A stretch of DNA of 64,000 nucleotides, taken from positions 85,532-149,531 of the forward strand of contig CAYGSL010000006.1 in NCBI GenBank assembly GCA_964352475.1, in the 5' to 3' direction. Positions within the stretch are counted from its first letter, which is position 1, and each line of letters begins with the position of its first letter. A program made the translations under genes and the position numbers. This DNA is from JAUIET01 sp964352475. GTDB taxonomy: Bacteria > Pseudomonadota > Gammaproteobacteria > Pseudomonadales > JAUIET01. Below, piece after piece: positions 51,012 through 60,846 of this stretch. The notes under the pieces were generated by a model. It saw nothing but the letters and a program-made list of their open reading frames with translations, was not told the DNA's origin and searched no databases.

Positions 51012-52520
51012 ATGAAAGCAGCTACTGCACTTGTAGCCGGCATTCTGCTAACGGCCAGTCTGGCCCCATTGGATTTTTGGCCAGCCGCTATTGGCGGGTT
51101 AATGCTACTGCTATGGGTTTTGCATCAGGCAAGCCCAAAAACGGCGTTTTTCCGCGGCTGGTTGTTCGGTATTGGTCTGTTTGGCAGCGGTGCGTCCTGG
51201 GTATTTGTCAGCATCAAGCAGTTTGGCAACGCCCCCATGCCACTGGCGCTCTGTCTAACGGCGCTTTGGTGCACTGGTCTTGGCCTTTTACCGGCGATTA
51301 GCTGCGCGGTTCTTCGCTGGCTTAACGCTAACAATATTCAACGCGATGTTCTGCTGTTTCCGGCCATCTGGGTGTTGGGCGAGTGGACTCGCACCTGGCT
51401 TCTGACCGGTTTCCCTTGGCTTTTTATTGGCTACGGTCACGTACAAGGGCCGCTGCAAGGTCTTGCGCCCATCGGTGGCGTATTAGCGATCAGTTATACG
51501 CTGGCTCTAACTGCGGCTGTGATCTGGCGACTGATGCTGATTAGCCAGGCTAGCAACAGTGGTGGCAGGCGCCTACCATTACCCCACTGGATTCCAGTGG
51601 GTGCGTTGTTGCTGATCTGGGCCACTGCACTGCTTGTGGACCCGCTACGTTGGACTCAGGCTACAGACAAGCAGCTCAGCGCCGGCCTGGTACAAGCCAA
51701 TATCGATCAGAATGAGAAGTGGCAGCGCTCAAAGATCGCAGGGCACATCGCTTTGCAACGCAAACTGTCGGAAGAATTATGGGGCAAGGACCTTGTGCTT
51801 TGGCCAGAAGCCGCCATTCCTGTTTTGTATCAGCGAGCGGATGCAGTTCTCGATCAATTACAGCGCCAAGCCAGGATAAGTGGCTCACGTTTTATCACTG
51901 GTATTCCATATCGTGATTCCGAGACTGGCGCGGTGTACAACAGCATCGCCAGCCTTGGCGAAGATAGACAATTGTATTTCAAACGAAATCTGGTCCCTTT
52001 TGGCGAGTTTATGCCGCTGGAAAGCTTGCTGCGCGGTTTGATTGATTTCTTTGATTTACCCATGTCCAGTTTCAGTGCCGGACCTGCGCAACAAGAGTAT
52101 TTACGCATTGGTGACCTGCAGGCCGCAGCACTTATTTGTTATGAGGCTGTGTACCTGAACACGGTACCGCAATCCGATACCCCTCCGCCGGATCTATTGC
52201 TCACCATTAGCAACGATACCTGGTTCGGCAGTTCTTTTGGCCCATTGCAACATCTGCAAATGGCCCAAATGCGCGCTCTTGAATGGGGCAGAGGCATGGT
52301 TCGCGGAACCAACAATGGTGTGTCAGCGCTAATCTCGGCTGACGGCAAGATACTGGCACGTACTGAACAGTTCCAACAGCAGGTGCTCAGTGGAGAAGTT
52401 CCCATTCGAAGTGGCTTAACCCCTTACGCCAGATTTGGTGAGTGGCCAATAGTGTTTCTCTGTTTTGCACTGCTCGCACTTTGTGGCTTTCTACCCGCTT
52501 TTCGGTCTTCAAGGCCCTAG
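51012..52520 (+). CDS. lnt: Apolipoprotein N-acyltransferase
   Basis: The protein has 502 residues: six N-terminal membrane helices, then a periplasmic nitrilase-like domain with LWPEAAIPV (catalytic Glu), FKRNLVPFGEFMP (Lys) and ALICYEAVY (Cys), then a C-terminal helix. It adds the third acyl chain to lipoproteins in the inner membrane, as the last step of lipoprotein maturation, relevant for LptE and RlpA encoded nearby. Length fits the family (E. coli 512). Confidence 0.96.
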   Translation: MKAATALVAGILLTASLAPLDFWPAAIGGLMLLLWVLHQASPKTAFFRGWLFGIGLFGSGASWVFVSIKQFGNAPMPLALCLTALWCTGLGLLPAISCAVLRWLNANNIQRDVLLFPAIWVLGEWTRTWLLTGFPWLFIGYGHVQGPLQGLAPIGGVLAISYTLALTAAVIWRLMLISQASNSGGRRLPLPHWIPVGALLLIWATALLVDPLRWTQATDKQLSAGLVQANIDQNEKWQRSKIAGHIALQRKLSEELWGKDLVLWPEAAIPVLYQRADAVLDQLQRQARISGSRFITGIPYRDSETGAVYNSIASLGEDRQLYFKRNLVPFGEFMPLESLLRGLIDFFDLPMSSFSAGPAQQEYLRIGDLQAAALICYEAVYLNTVPQSDTPPPDLLLTISNDTWFGSSFGPLQHLQMAQMRALEWGRGMVRGTNNGVSALISADGKILARTEQFQQQVLSGEVPIRSGLTPYARFGEWPIVFLCFALLALCGFLPAFRSSRP

Positions 52521-52588
52521 TAGCTGTCACTGGATTGCAGCCTGCTGTATCCTTTCCCTTTTTTACCGTCAGAGACCTGTATACCTGC

Positions 52589-55036
52589 ATGGACGAGTTG
52601 TATCACCCAGAAACCATTGAACGCGACGCGCAGCACTATTGGCAGAGCAACGCCAGTTTTGAAGTCAATGAAGACAACAGCAAAGAGAAGTACTATTGCC
52701 TGGCAATGTTCCCCTACCCCAGTGGCCGTGCCCACATGGGACATGTGCGTAACTACACAATCATCGACGTTATCAGTCGCTATCAACGCATGCTCGGTAA
52801 AAATGTTCTAAACCCAATCGGCTGGGACGCGTTTGGGCTGCCGGCGGAAAACGCGGCAATACAAAATAAGGTGCCACCTGCGGATTGGACCTATCAAAAC
52901 ATTGACCACATGCGTGGGCAGCTAAAGCAATTGGGCTTTGCCTACGATTGGAGCCGGGAATTGGCAACCTGCGATGTGGAATATTATCGCTGGGAGCAAT
53001 GGTTCTTTACCCGACTTTTCGAAAAAGGCCTGGTTTACAAAAAAGAAGCCGAAGTTAATTGGGACCCGGTTGATCAAACAGTGCTGGCCAATGAGCAGGT
53101 AGACGCGGAAGGTCGAGGCTGGCGCTCAGGTGCTTTGGTCGAGCGGCGGAAGATTCCGCAGTGGTTTATACGCATTACAGCCTACGCCGACGAGTTGCTG
53201 ACTGATCTGGATTCCCTGGAACATTGGCCGCAGCAAGTGCGCACCATGCAAACCAACTGGATTGGCCGCTCTGAAGGCCTGCAGATAGAGTTTGACACGA
53301 ATGCCGGGCAAGGTTTAAGCGTGTACACCACCAGACCGGATACATTGATGGGTGCAACTTACATGGCGGTTGCGGCGCAACATCCTATCGCTCAAGCGGC
53401 TGCCAAAAACGACTCTGAGTTCGCGACATTCCTGGAATCCCTGTCACAAACCAGTGTTGCCGAAGCAGACCTGGCGACGATGGAAAAGTTGGGCAAGGAT
53501 ACCGGGTTTAAAGCAATTCACCCTATTACTGGCGATGAGCTACCCATTTGGGCTGCAAACTTTGTACTGATGAGCTATGGCTCCGGCGCGGTAATGTCAG
53601 TGCCTGCACACGACCAACGTGACTGGGAATTTGCGCGTAAATACCAACTGCCGATAGTGCCGGTTATTCAAGCTGAGGGCGACGCGGGCGATATCGAACA
53701 AGCCGCCGTAGCCGCAAAAGGTGTGTTGATTAATTCGGGTAGTTATAACGGACTGAGCTCAGAAGCGGCCTTCGATGCCATTGCAGACAAATTGGCCGAC
53801 GCTGGCAAGGCTGAGCGCCAAACACAGTATCGCTTGCGCGATTGGGGTGTTTCTCGGCAGCGCTATTGGGGTACGCCAATCCCCATGATCAACTGCAAAA
53901 GCTGCGGATCCGTCCCGGTTCCCGAAGACCAGCTGCCCGTGCTGCTACCAACGAATGTAGAAGTAGCAGCCAGTGGCTCTCCGCTTAAAAAAATGCCTGA
54001 GTTCTACCAAACTACCTGTCCAGCCTGTGGCAGAGATGCCGAGAGGGAAACCGATACTTTCGACACGTTCGTCGAGTCGTCGTGGTATTACGCGCGATTT
54101 GCCTGCCCGGATGCAGAAACCATGCTGGATAAGCGTGCCGATTACTGGACTCCCGTAGACCAGTATGTTGGCGGTGTTGAGCACGCGATTCTTCATCTGC
54201 TTTACGCGCGCTTCTATCACAAACTGATGCGAGATGAAGGTCTGGTGACGTCTGACGAACCATTCACTCGCTTGCTCACTCAAGGCATGGTGTTGAAAGA
54301 CGGCACTAAAATGTCAAAGTCCAAGGGCAACGTGGTTGATCCGCAAGACTTGATAGAACAGTACGGTGCCGACACTATTCGCTTGTTTATGATGTTTGCC
54401 GCACCGCCGGAACAAAGTTTCGAGTGGTCAGACTCGGGAGTAGAAGGCGCGCATCGCTTTTTGCGTAAGCTCTGGAAGCTGGCTTATCGCTCGGCAACAG
54501 AGTCGGTGGAAACCATTCAGCCCGATGCATTGGACACCAGGCAAAAGTCTCTGCGGCGTAAAACGCATGAAACCATACGCAAGGTTTCTGATGACTATGG
54601 GCAGCGAATAGTATTTAACACTGCGGTTGCAGCGTGCATGGAACTCTCCAACGAAATTGCCAAACTAATCGATTGCGATGAACCGCAAAGCAGAGCCGTG
54701 GTCAGGGAAGCCGTTGAAGCAATGGTCTTGTTGCTTGCACCTGTGGTGCCACATGTCTGCCATTCCTTGTGGCAGGAGTTGGGCCACGACGGAGCTGTTA
54801 TAGACGCACAGTGGCCCGTGGCCATAGAGGCGGCCATGCAGCGCACCGAGATCAATATTGCGGTTCAGGTTAACGGGAAGCTCAGAGCCACCATCGAGGT
54901 GGCGGCAGATGCCGATGAAGAATCCATCAAGGCCGGTGCCCAGACTGAGCAAAATGTGATGCGATTTACAGAAGGAAAGACCGTGAAGAAAATTATTTAC
55001 GTACCTAAGAAGCTGGTCAACATTGTTGCTGTCTGA
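52589..55036 (+). CDS. leuS: Leucyl-tRNA synthetase
   Basis: The protein has about 815 residues. It has the HIGH-like HMGH (49-52) in FPYPSGRAHMGHVRN, a CP1 editing domain (TTRPDTLMGATY; GSGAVMSVPAHDQRDWEF), ETDTFDTFVESSWYYARF, and KMSKS at about 574-578. It lacks the leucine-specific insertion of about 45 residues that E. coli and Pseudomonas enzymes carry just before KMSKS (here GMVLKDGTKMSKS). It has two Cys-x2-Cys pairs (about 435/438 and 477/480) that could bind zinc. The ATG at 52589 matches the family start; the frame upstream overlaps lnt. Confidence 0.97.
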   Translation: MDELYHPETIERDAQHYWQSNASFEVNEDNSKEKYYCLAMFPYPSGRAHMGHVRNYTIIDVISRYQRMLGKNVLNPIGWDAFGLPAENAAIQNKVPPADWTYQNIDHMRGQLKQLGFAYDWSRELATCDVEYYRWEQWFFTRLFEKGLVYKKEAEVNWDPVDQTVLANEQVDAEGRGWRSGALVERRKIPQWFIRITAYADELLTDLDSLEHWPQQVRTMQTNWIGRSEGLQIEFDTNAGQGLSVYTTRPDTLMGATYMAVAAQHPIAQAAAKNDSEFATFLESLSQTSVAEADLATMEKLGKDTGFKAIHPITGDELPIWAANFVLMSYGSGAVMSVPAHDQRDWEFARKYQLPIVPVIQAEGDAGDIEQAAVAAKGVLINSGSYNGLSSEAAFDAIADKLADAGKAERQTQYRLRDWGVSRQRYWGTPIPMINCKSCGSVPVPEDQLPVLLPTNVEVAASGSPLKKMPEFYQTTCPACGRDAERETDTFDTFVESSWYYARFACPDAETMLDKRADYWTPVDQYVGGVEHAILHLLYARFYHKLMRDEGLVTSDEPFTRLLTQGMVLKDGTKMSKSKGNVVDPQDLIEQYGADTIRLFMMFAAPPEQSFEWSDSGVEGAHRFLRKLWKLAYRSATESVETIQPDALDTRQKSLRRKTHETIRKVSDDYGQRIVFNTAVAACMELSNEIAKLIDCDEPQSRAVVREAVEAMVLLLAPVVPHVCHSLWQELGHDGAVIDAQWPVAIEAAMQRTEINIAVQVNGKLRATIEVAADADEESIKAGAQTEQNVMRFTEGKTVKKIIYVPKKLVNIVAV

Positions 55037-55053
55037 AAAAACGAGGGGTGAAT

Positions 55054-55590
55054 ATGAATACGCTGGTCAGAATTTTCGCAAGTCTTGCCATTATCCTAAC
55101 CCTGAGCGCCTGCGGGTTTCAGTTAAGAGGCGCATTCCAGGTACCTGAAGTACTGGGTAGCGTGCACCTCAGCAGCGAAAATCCGGGTAGTCCCATACTC
55201 GATAGCGTGCGTCGCAGCATGCTGTCTTCGGGAGTGCAGCTGGTCGACACTGATCAGCAGGCACCTTATACGCTGCATCTGAGTCGCGAACGCAGCGAGA
55301 AGCGTTCCATCAGTGTAGACAGCCTGGCCGCGGCCGCCGAATTCCAACTCAGGCAATTTGTAAGCTACGAACTCCGCAGCCGGCGGGGTGAATTGTTAGT
55401 CGGGCCGCATGAATTGATTGTAGAACGAAATTTTCAAAACGATATTAACAATGTAGTGGGCAAGCGCGATGAAGAAAGACTGATTCGTGAAGAAATGCAG
55501 GTATTGCTTGCCTCAAAGATTATGCGCCGCTATCAAGCAATTGATACAGCCCAATTGCTGCCCAATGGTTCCGAACTCAGCGTTCGCTAG
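55054..55590 (+). CDS. lptE: LPS-assembly lipoprotein LptE
   Basis: The protein has 178 residues. A lipoprotein signal with lipobox LSAC is followed by GFQLRGAFQVPE, the typical LptE start. It forms the plug of the LptD barrel and inserts lipopolysaccharide into the outer membrane. The ATG at 55054 has GAGGGG just upstream. Position between leuS and holA is the conserved one. Confidence 0.94.
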   Translation: MNTLVRIFASLAIILTLSACGFQLRGAFQVPEVLGSVHLSSENPGSPILDSVRRSMLSSGVQLVDTDQQAPYTLHLSRERSEKRSISVDSLAAAAEFQLRQFVSYELRSRRGELLVGPHELIVERNFQNDINNVVGKRDEERLIREEMQVLLASKIMRRYQAIDTAQLLPNGSELSVR

Positions 55591-55604
55591 TTGAGCGCAT
55601 AGTA

Positions 55605-56630
55605 ATGCTTGTGCAACCCAGACAACTACCGCGCACACTACAAAGTGGTGTTCCTGCGGTTACCCTGCTTAGCTCAGCCGATGAGTTTCTGCTGCAAGAG
55701 GCCGCTGATCAGGTACGCAGCGCCGCAAGAGAACAAGGTTTTAGCGAGCGCCAGAAACTGACAGTGGAACGCGCAGGCGATTGGCAGGCTCTTATTTCAC
55801 AAGCGCAAAGCCTGTCTTTGTTTGACGACAAAAAACTCATTGAAATTCATTTGCCGTCCGCCAAACCTGGGGATGCTGGCGCCAAGGCGATACTGGAATA
55901 TTTACAGCTGGCACCTGAAGAGAATCGCTTGCTGCTCATCACTGGCAAACTGGAGGCATCGTCTCTGCGTAGCAAATGGTTTAAGTCAGTAGAAAAATCA
56001 GCGCTGGTTTGCCGACTGTGGCCGATTGGTATGCGCGAGCTTCCATCGTGGATTGCTGAGCGGCTGCGACGCCACAACTTGCGTCTGGATGCTGATGCTA
56101 TCAAGCTTCTCGCTGACAGAACCGAAGGCAATTTGCTAGCCGCCGCCCAGGAAATTGAGAAACTGGCACTGCTGGCACCCGACAGGTCGCTAACTGCGGA
56201 TGACTTACTTCGCAGTATCGGCAACAGCGCGCGATACAACGCGTTTGAGCTAGTTGAGAGCTGCATGCACGGGCATGCCGACAAGGCACTGCAAATGCTG
56301 CATGGCTTGCAATCGGAGGGCGTGGATGCACGCTCCATCTTATGGGCGCTGAGTTATGAAATACGAAACGTCAGTACTGCGCTTGGCAATGGCGGGCCCT
56401 CCGAAGCGCAGCGTTATTTTCAGAATCAACGATTGCCAAAAAACCGCCAGGCCGCCTTGCAGCAATACCTTCAGCGCTGTTCGGCCAACGGCATACGGCA
56501 ATTACACCGACTAAGCGCGGAAACAGACCGCAGGATTAAAGGTGCAAGTAAAGCAAGTCCATGGGATGCATTGGCTGAACTGGTTGTGGAATTCTCAGGA
56601 CGGCCTGTAAGCGTGATTCAAACCGGCTAG
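55605..56630 (+). CDS. holA: DNA polymerase III delta subunit
   Basis: This 341-residue protein (E. coli 343) has the delta-subunit pattern: an N-terminal AAA+-like domain starting with VTLLSSADEFLLQEAAD, a middle GMRELPSWIAERLRRHNL, and LLADRTEGNLLAAAQEIEKLALL. It opens the sliding clamp within the clamp loader. It follows lptE by 14 bp. The usual follower nadD is absent; instead lipB converges from the other strand. Confidence 0.94.
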   Translation: MLVQPRQLPRTLQSGVPAVTLLSSADEFLLQEAADQVRSAAREQGFSERQKLTVERAGDWQALISQAQSLSLFDDKKLIEIHLPSAKPGDAGAKAILEYLQLAPEENRLLLITGKLEASSLRSKWFKSVEKSALVCRLWPIGMRELPSWIAERLRRHNLRLDADAIKLLADRTEGNLLAAAQEIEKLALLAPDRSLTADDLLRSIGNSARYNAFELVESCMHGHADKALQMLHGLQSEGVDARSILWALSYEIRNVSTALGNGGPSEAQRYFQNQRLPKNRQAALQQYLQRCSANGIRQLHRLSAETDRRIKGASKASPWDALAELVVEFSGRPVSVIQTG

Positions 56631-56662
56631 ACGGTTTTCCACCAACTATCCTGAATCATCAC

Positions 56663-57337
56663 TCAGGCATACTTTGGCAAAAACGGCTCACCATGACGCA
56701 CATTTGCGTATCCCAGCTTAGTGGCTAATATCGCGAACATTCGTTCCGTGACGACCGAGGTCAAACTAGTCGCGTTTTGCTCACCATTCAATAAGTCCAC
56801 TAGATTACACACTGCCAGCCCCTCAAATCCGCAGGGGTTGATTCGAGCGAAGTGCTCCTTATTAGTCGCTATATTAATGCTCAAGCCATGAAATGAGCAG
56901 CCTTTGCGAATCCGTAAACCAAGTGCAGCAATTTTCGCATCCTCTACGTAGACACCCGGCGCTTCGGGTCTGGCACGTGCAGAAATACCGTATTCCTGCA
57001 AAAGCTGAATAATGCTCTGCTCAATACTGGTCACCAAATCTCGAACACCGATCTTGCGCAAACCAAGATTTAGCATCAGGTAAATCACCAGCTGGCCGGG
57101 GCCATGGTAAGTGACTTGCCCGCCACGATCTGTTTTTAGTACAGGGATGTCACCTGGCATAAGCACATGTTCTGCTTTACCTGCCTGCCCCAGAGTAAAG
57201 ACCGCCGGATGCTGCAGCGCCCAGGCTTCGTCTCCACCTGATTTTCGATCACGCTGATCTGTGAACTTCTGCATTGCTTGCCAGGCCGTGGAGTATTCCA
57301 CCAAACCCAATTGTCGAACCAGAAGTGTGTCGTTCAC
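56663..57337 (-). CDS. lipB: Octanoyl-[acyl-carrier-protein] transferase LipB
   Basis: This 224-residue protein has family motifs RGGQVTYHGPGQLVIY, GLRIRKGCSFHGLSIN (catalytic Lys region) and RINPCGFEGLAV (acyl-thioester Cys). It moves octanoate from ACP to lipoyl domains. Start overlaps the ybeD stop by 4 bp. lipA is not in the window. Confidence 0.95.
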   Translation of the reverse strand: MNDTLLVRQLGLVEYSTAWQAMQKFTDQRDRKSGGDEAWALQHPAVFTLGQAGKAEHVLMPGDIPVLKTDRGGQVTYHGPGQLVIYLMLNLGLRKIGVRDLVTSIEQSIIQLLQEYGISARARPEAPGVYVEDAKIAALGLRIRKGCSFHGLSINIATNKEHFARINPCGFEGLAVCNLVDLLNGEQNATSLTSVVTERMFAILATKLGYANVRHGEPFLPKYA

Positions 57338-57627
57338 AACACCATCTTTACTTGCCCACTGGCCTTTAAATCAGTAAACAGGTCTTGTAACTGAGTTTCG
57401 CCAGTGGCTGTTATGATTAGCCGTATCGAACGGTAAGCGCCATGACGGCTGTCATTATGCTCCACGGTGCCCGCATCAAAGTCCGGATCGTGGCGACGCA
57501 CTATGGAAACAACAAGGTCGGTAAATCCTTCAACAGAGGCTCCAATAACCTTAATAGGATAAGCGCAAGGAAACTCTATCCTGGGTGCTTCTTCACCGCT
57601 TAGCGTATCATCACTCACTTTGCCCAC
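57334..57627 (-). CDS. ybeD: YbeD / DUF493 family protein
   Basis: This 97-residue protein has the DUF493 ferredoxin-like pattern EFPCAYPIKVIGASVEGF and the late DLFTDLKASGQVKMVL. It lies in its usual place between dacA and lipB and overlaps both. A role linked to lipoate metabolism has been suggested for the family but is not proven. Start is GTG at 57627, or GTG three codons later. Confidence 0.92.
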   Translation of the reverse strand: MGKVSDDTLSGEEAPRIEFPCAYPIKVIGASVEGFTDLVVSIVRRHDPDFDAGTVEHNDSRHGAYRSIRLIITATGETQLQDLFTDLKASGQVKMVL

Positions 57628-58792
57628 CCAGTATGCCTTGCAAACGCCTCTTGGCCGAATCTATCAGCCTGGCGAAGAATCCAGCCTGCTCAACCGCTGC
57701 TAATGCAACCAGAGGCGTACTCGCCAGGGTTTCGCCTTCCAGAGAAATCGTCACGGTTCCGTAGCGCTTACCCTGCTCGATAGGCGCTATCAACACCTCA
57801 TCAACCACTGATTCGATAGTCATAGCGGCATGTTTGCCTTTTGGGATGGTCAGCGTGATGTCTTCATCAACGCCTAGAGAAACTGTAGTTTCCAAACCTT
57901 CCCACACTTTTTCGTCTAGCACCTGGTCGCCGCGGGAATACATTTTGTGCGATTCGAAATACCTGAAGCCGTAAGCAAATAGTTTTTGCGTTTCGCGACT
58001 GCGGGCCTCCAGATTCTTGGTTCCCATTACAACGCTGACCAGGCGCATGCCGCCACGCTTGGCGGAAGCTACCAGGCAATACCCGGCTTCGCGTGTGTGC
58101 CCGGTTTTAAGCCCATCTACCGAGCTATCCCTCCACAGAAGCTTGTTGCGGTTCTGCTGGGTTATGTTGTTGTAGGTGTATTCTTTCTCGCTGTAGATTT
58201 TGTATTGCTCGGGAAATTTACTGATCATTGCCCCGGCCAGAATAGCCAAATCCCGGGCTGTCATATAATGATTTGGGTCCGGTAGTCCATGAGCATTAAC
58301 AAAGTGGCTGTTTGCCAAGCCCAGGGTTTCGCCGTGTTTGTTCATGACTTCCGCGAAAGCACCCTCGCTGCCGGCCAAATGCTCAGCAATGGCAACGCTC
58401 GCGTCGTTACCGGATGAAATAATAATTCCTCGATGTAGGTCATCAACGCGAACTTTGGTTCCCACTTCAATCCACATCAACGACGATCCGGGAAACTTTT
58501 TAGCCCAGGCGTTTTCACTGATATTTACCAGGTCTGAATCACTCACACTGCCTTGGGCAAGTTCGTAGGAAAGTACGTAGCTGGTCATTAACTTGGTCAG
58601 GCTGGCAGGCGGTAATGCTTCGTCTGCCTGATACTCTGTCAGTACGCGGCCACTGTTCAGGTCCAACAAAATATGGCTACGCGAATTAATTTCCGGAGGC
58701 TCCGGAATCACCGCGGCGAACAGCGGTAGACTAATCAACGCCGCACAAAGCGTGGGAAGAATGCGTACTCTGAATACTTGACTGAATCGCAT
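57611..58792 (-). CDS. dacA: D-alanyl-D-alanine carboxypeptidase (PBP5/6 type)
   Basis: The protein has 393 residues: a signal peptide, an S11 peptidase domain with SLTK (Ser64, Lys67), SGN and KTGHT, a C-terminal PBP5 beta domain, and an amphipathic C-terminal anchor (FFARLIDSAKRRLQGILG). It trims the terminal D-Ala of peptidoglycan pentapeptides in the periplasm. Length fits E. coli DacA (403). Confidence 0.96.
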   Translation of the reverse strand: MRFSQVFRVRILPTLCAALISLPLFAAVIPEPPEINSRSHILLDLNSGRVLTEYQADEALPPASLTKLMTSYVLSYELAQGSVSDSDLVNISENAWAKKFPGSSLMWIEVGTKVRVDDLHRGIIISSGNDASVAIAEHLAGSEGAFAEVMNKHGETLGLANSHFVNAHGLPDPNHYMTARDLAILAGAMISKFPEQYKIYSEKEYTYNNITQQNRNKLLWRDSSVDGLKTGHTREAGYCLVASAKRGGMRLVSVVMGTKNLEARSRETQKLFAYGFRYFESHKMYSRGDQVLDEKVWEGLETTVSLGVDEDITLTIPKGKHAAMTIESVVDEVLIAPIEQGKRYGTVTISLEGETLASTPLVALAAVEQAGFFARLIDSAKRRLQGILGGQSE

Positions 58793-58854
58793 GGTGTTTT
58801 CTGTATTTCCTTGGTAACTATAAATTATCAGGCGCGTTTTTTCTGCACCGCAAA

Positions 58855-59805
58855 CTAATTGGCGTCACTTACAATAAAGGGTTGCCCCATTTTGACAGCC
58901 AGCATTTCGTGTCGCAATTTTTGCAGCACGGACTGCTCTTTACTGGGCCCGATACGAACTCGAAAAACACTATTGGCAGCGCCCGCAGCAGACAGCTTTT
59001 TTATGTTGACCGGTAGAGAGGTAATGTATTGCAATCGGTTTTGCAGCTGTATGGCTGCTGATTCAGTGTTGAACGCACCTGCCTGAAGATACCATTCATC
59101 ATCATCGTTTGCTATTCCGGTATCGCTTGCCCTTACCTGATTTGCGACACGCCTGGCTGGAGTCATTGGCATTGTTGGCGCTGGGTCTGGCTTTGCTTGC
59201 ACTAATGGTCGCGATTCGGCTACTGGTATCGAGACCGATCTCTGCTTTGAATCATTAACGCCCGGCGTCAACACTTCAATCTCTACGGGTGCCGTACCCT
59301 GGTCGGCAAAGCCAAGTCTAACTGCAGCTGCGTAGGATAAATCGATAAGGCGATCGCCGTGAAACGGCCCACGATCATTGACGCGAACAACAATCGTTTT
59401 GTTATTGCTGGTGTTGCGCACCCGAACATAACAAGGGATAGGCAGAGTTTTGTGCGCGGCTGTCATCGCATTCATGTCGTACACTTCGCCATTGGCGGTA
59501 CGCCTGCCGTGAAACTTGGTGCCATACCAGGACGCGGTACCGCGCGCCTTATAACCACGCGCCTGACTGAGTAGATAGTACGTTTTTCCAAAAACCGTGT
59601 AAGGATTTTTGTTACCTGCCCTGGTGACTTTTTCCGATTTGGGCGTTGCATCAGGTACGCGCATCAATGCGGACTTACTGGTTCTAGGTGCACCATCGCG
59701 TTGTACAGGCGCATCAGCGCAGGCCTGAACAAACACAATCAAAGCGATGCTTAGACCCAGCTTCAACATCAGGGTGTTTTTGGCCAAAGCCGCCATAGGA
59801 TTCAT
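58855..59805 (-). CDS. rlpA: Septal ring lytic transglycosylase / lipoprotein RlpA
   Basis: The protein has 316 residues: a lipoprotein-type signal (IVFVQAC), a double-psi beta-barrel domain (about 85-180, with GTASWYGTKFHGRRTANGE and RVNDRGPFHGDRLIDLSYAAA) and a C-terminal SPOR domain (about 235-312) that binds denuded glycan strands at the septum. It cleaves glycan strands lacking stem peptides. It overlaps mltB by 4 bp. Confidence 0.94.
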   Translation of the reverse strand: MNPMAALAKNTLMLKLGLSIALIVFVQACADAPVQRDGAPRTSKSALMRVPDATPKSEKVTRAGNKNPYTVFGKTYYLLSQARGYKARGTASWYGTKFHGRRTANGEVYDMNAMTAAHKTLPIPCYVRVRNTSNNKTIVVRVNDRGPFHGDRLIDLSYAAAVRLGFADQGTAPVEIEVLTPGVNDSKQRSVSIPVAESRPLVQAKPDPAPTMPMTPARRVANQVRASDTGIANDDDEWYLQAGAFNTESAAIQLQNRLQYITSLPVNIKKLSAAGAANSVFRVRIGPSKEQSVLQKLRHEMLAVKMGQPFIVSDAN

Positions 59806-60842
59806 CGGCTTGCCGTGGCTTCCTGGCTTTCCGCCAGAATTCTTTGGCTTAACTCAAACACAGCGCGAGCATACAAGCGGCTGTGATTATAACGGGTGAT
59901 TACATAGAAATTTTGCAAGCCTAGCTCATACATAGGACCTTGCTCTGATTTAAAGCGAAACAAGGCTACTTTCGCTTCGTTACTCAAGCGCTCAGGACGC
60001 TTGAATCCAAAAGAAGGTAGCTGCCCGGCGCGAATACCCGGTTTCAGATTTTTATTCAGTGCAGCCAGGGTGACCGGTCTGTTATTACGTTCGGCTGGCA
60101 CTACGACCACACCACCTTTGCGCCAGCCATGCCTGGCAAGGTAATTAGCGACGCTACCGATTGCGTCGGTTTTGTTATTCCAGATATCCACCTTGCCATC
60201 GCCATCAAAATCAACCGCGTATTCGCGGTAACTGCTTGGCATGAACTGCCCGTACCCCATAGCGCCGGCGTATGAACCTAGCGGTTTTGATGGATCAATT
60301 CCTTGCTCAGCGCACAGAAGTAAGTAGTGTTCCAGCTCCTTGGTGAAAAATTTTGATCGTTTAGGGTATTCGAATGCCAGCGTTGCCAGGGCATCCAATA
60401 CACGATGCGAGCCCATCACCTTGCCATACTTGGTCTCTACACCAATTATTGCGGTGATTATCTCTCTGGGCACACCATAGCGGCTTTCGGCAACCATCAT
60501 GGTGGTTGAGCGTTCGCGCATAAATTTCGCACCGGCCTGTATTCGATCAGGCTGCAAAAAGATCTTGGAATAGCGCTGCCAGTCCAGAGTTCGCTCAACA
60601 GGTTTGCTGATGGCTTTCAGAATGGGCTGCTTAATCTGTGCTTTGGACAATGCGCGCTCAACAGCTTGCGGACTTAAACTCTCGTGCTTGCCCACGCGCT
60701 CTACAAACGCCTGTATATCCGCTCGTTCTAAATCAAGCGCGGCGTCACTCACCGCATTGGCACTAATTGACGACAAGGCGAAAAAGCAAAGCAGTAAGCT
60801 TGAGCGTCGTTTGCGATGTAATGTTGAGAATGCCACGATCAT
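59802..60842 (-). CDS. mltB: Membrane-bound lytic murein transglycosylase B
   Basis: The protein has about 346 residues. A signal peptide (SSLLLCFFALSSISANA) precedes an MltB domain with catalytic Glu in IIGVETKYGKVMG and YAGAMGYGQFMPSSYREYAVDFDGDG. No lipobox is evident, so it may be periplasmic rather than lipid anchored. I use the ATG at 60842, four bases after the rodA stop. The frame from 60896 overlaps rodA. Confidence 0.93.
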   Translation of the reverse strand: MIVAFSTLHRKRRSSLLLCFFALSSISANAVSDAALDLERADIQAFVERVGKHESLSPQAVERALSKAQIKQPILKAISKPVERTLDWQRYSKIFLQPDRIQAGAKFMRERSTTMMVAESRYGVPREIITAIIGVETKYGKVMGSHRVLDALATLAFEYPKRSKFFTKELEHYLLLCAEQGIDPSKPLGSYAGAMGYGQFMPSSYREYAVDFDGDGKVDIWNNKTDAIGSVANYLARHGWRKGGVVVVPAERNNRPVTLAALNKNLKPGIRAGQLPSFGFKRPERLSNEAKVALFRFKSEQGPMYELGLQNFYVITRYNHSRLYARAVFELSQRILAESQEATASR

Positions 60843-60846
60843 AAAA

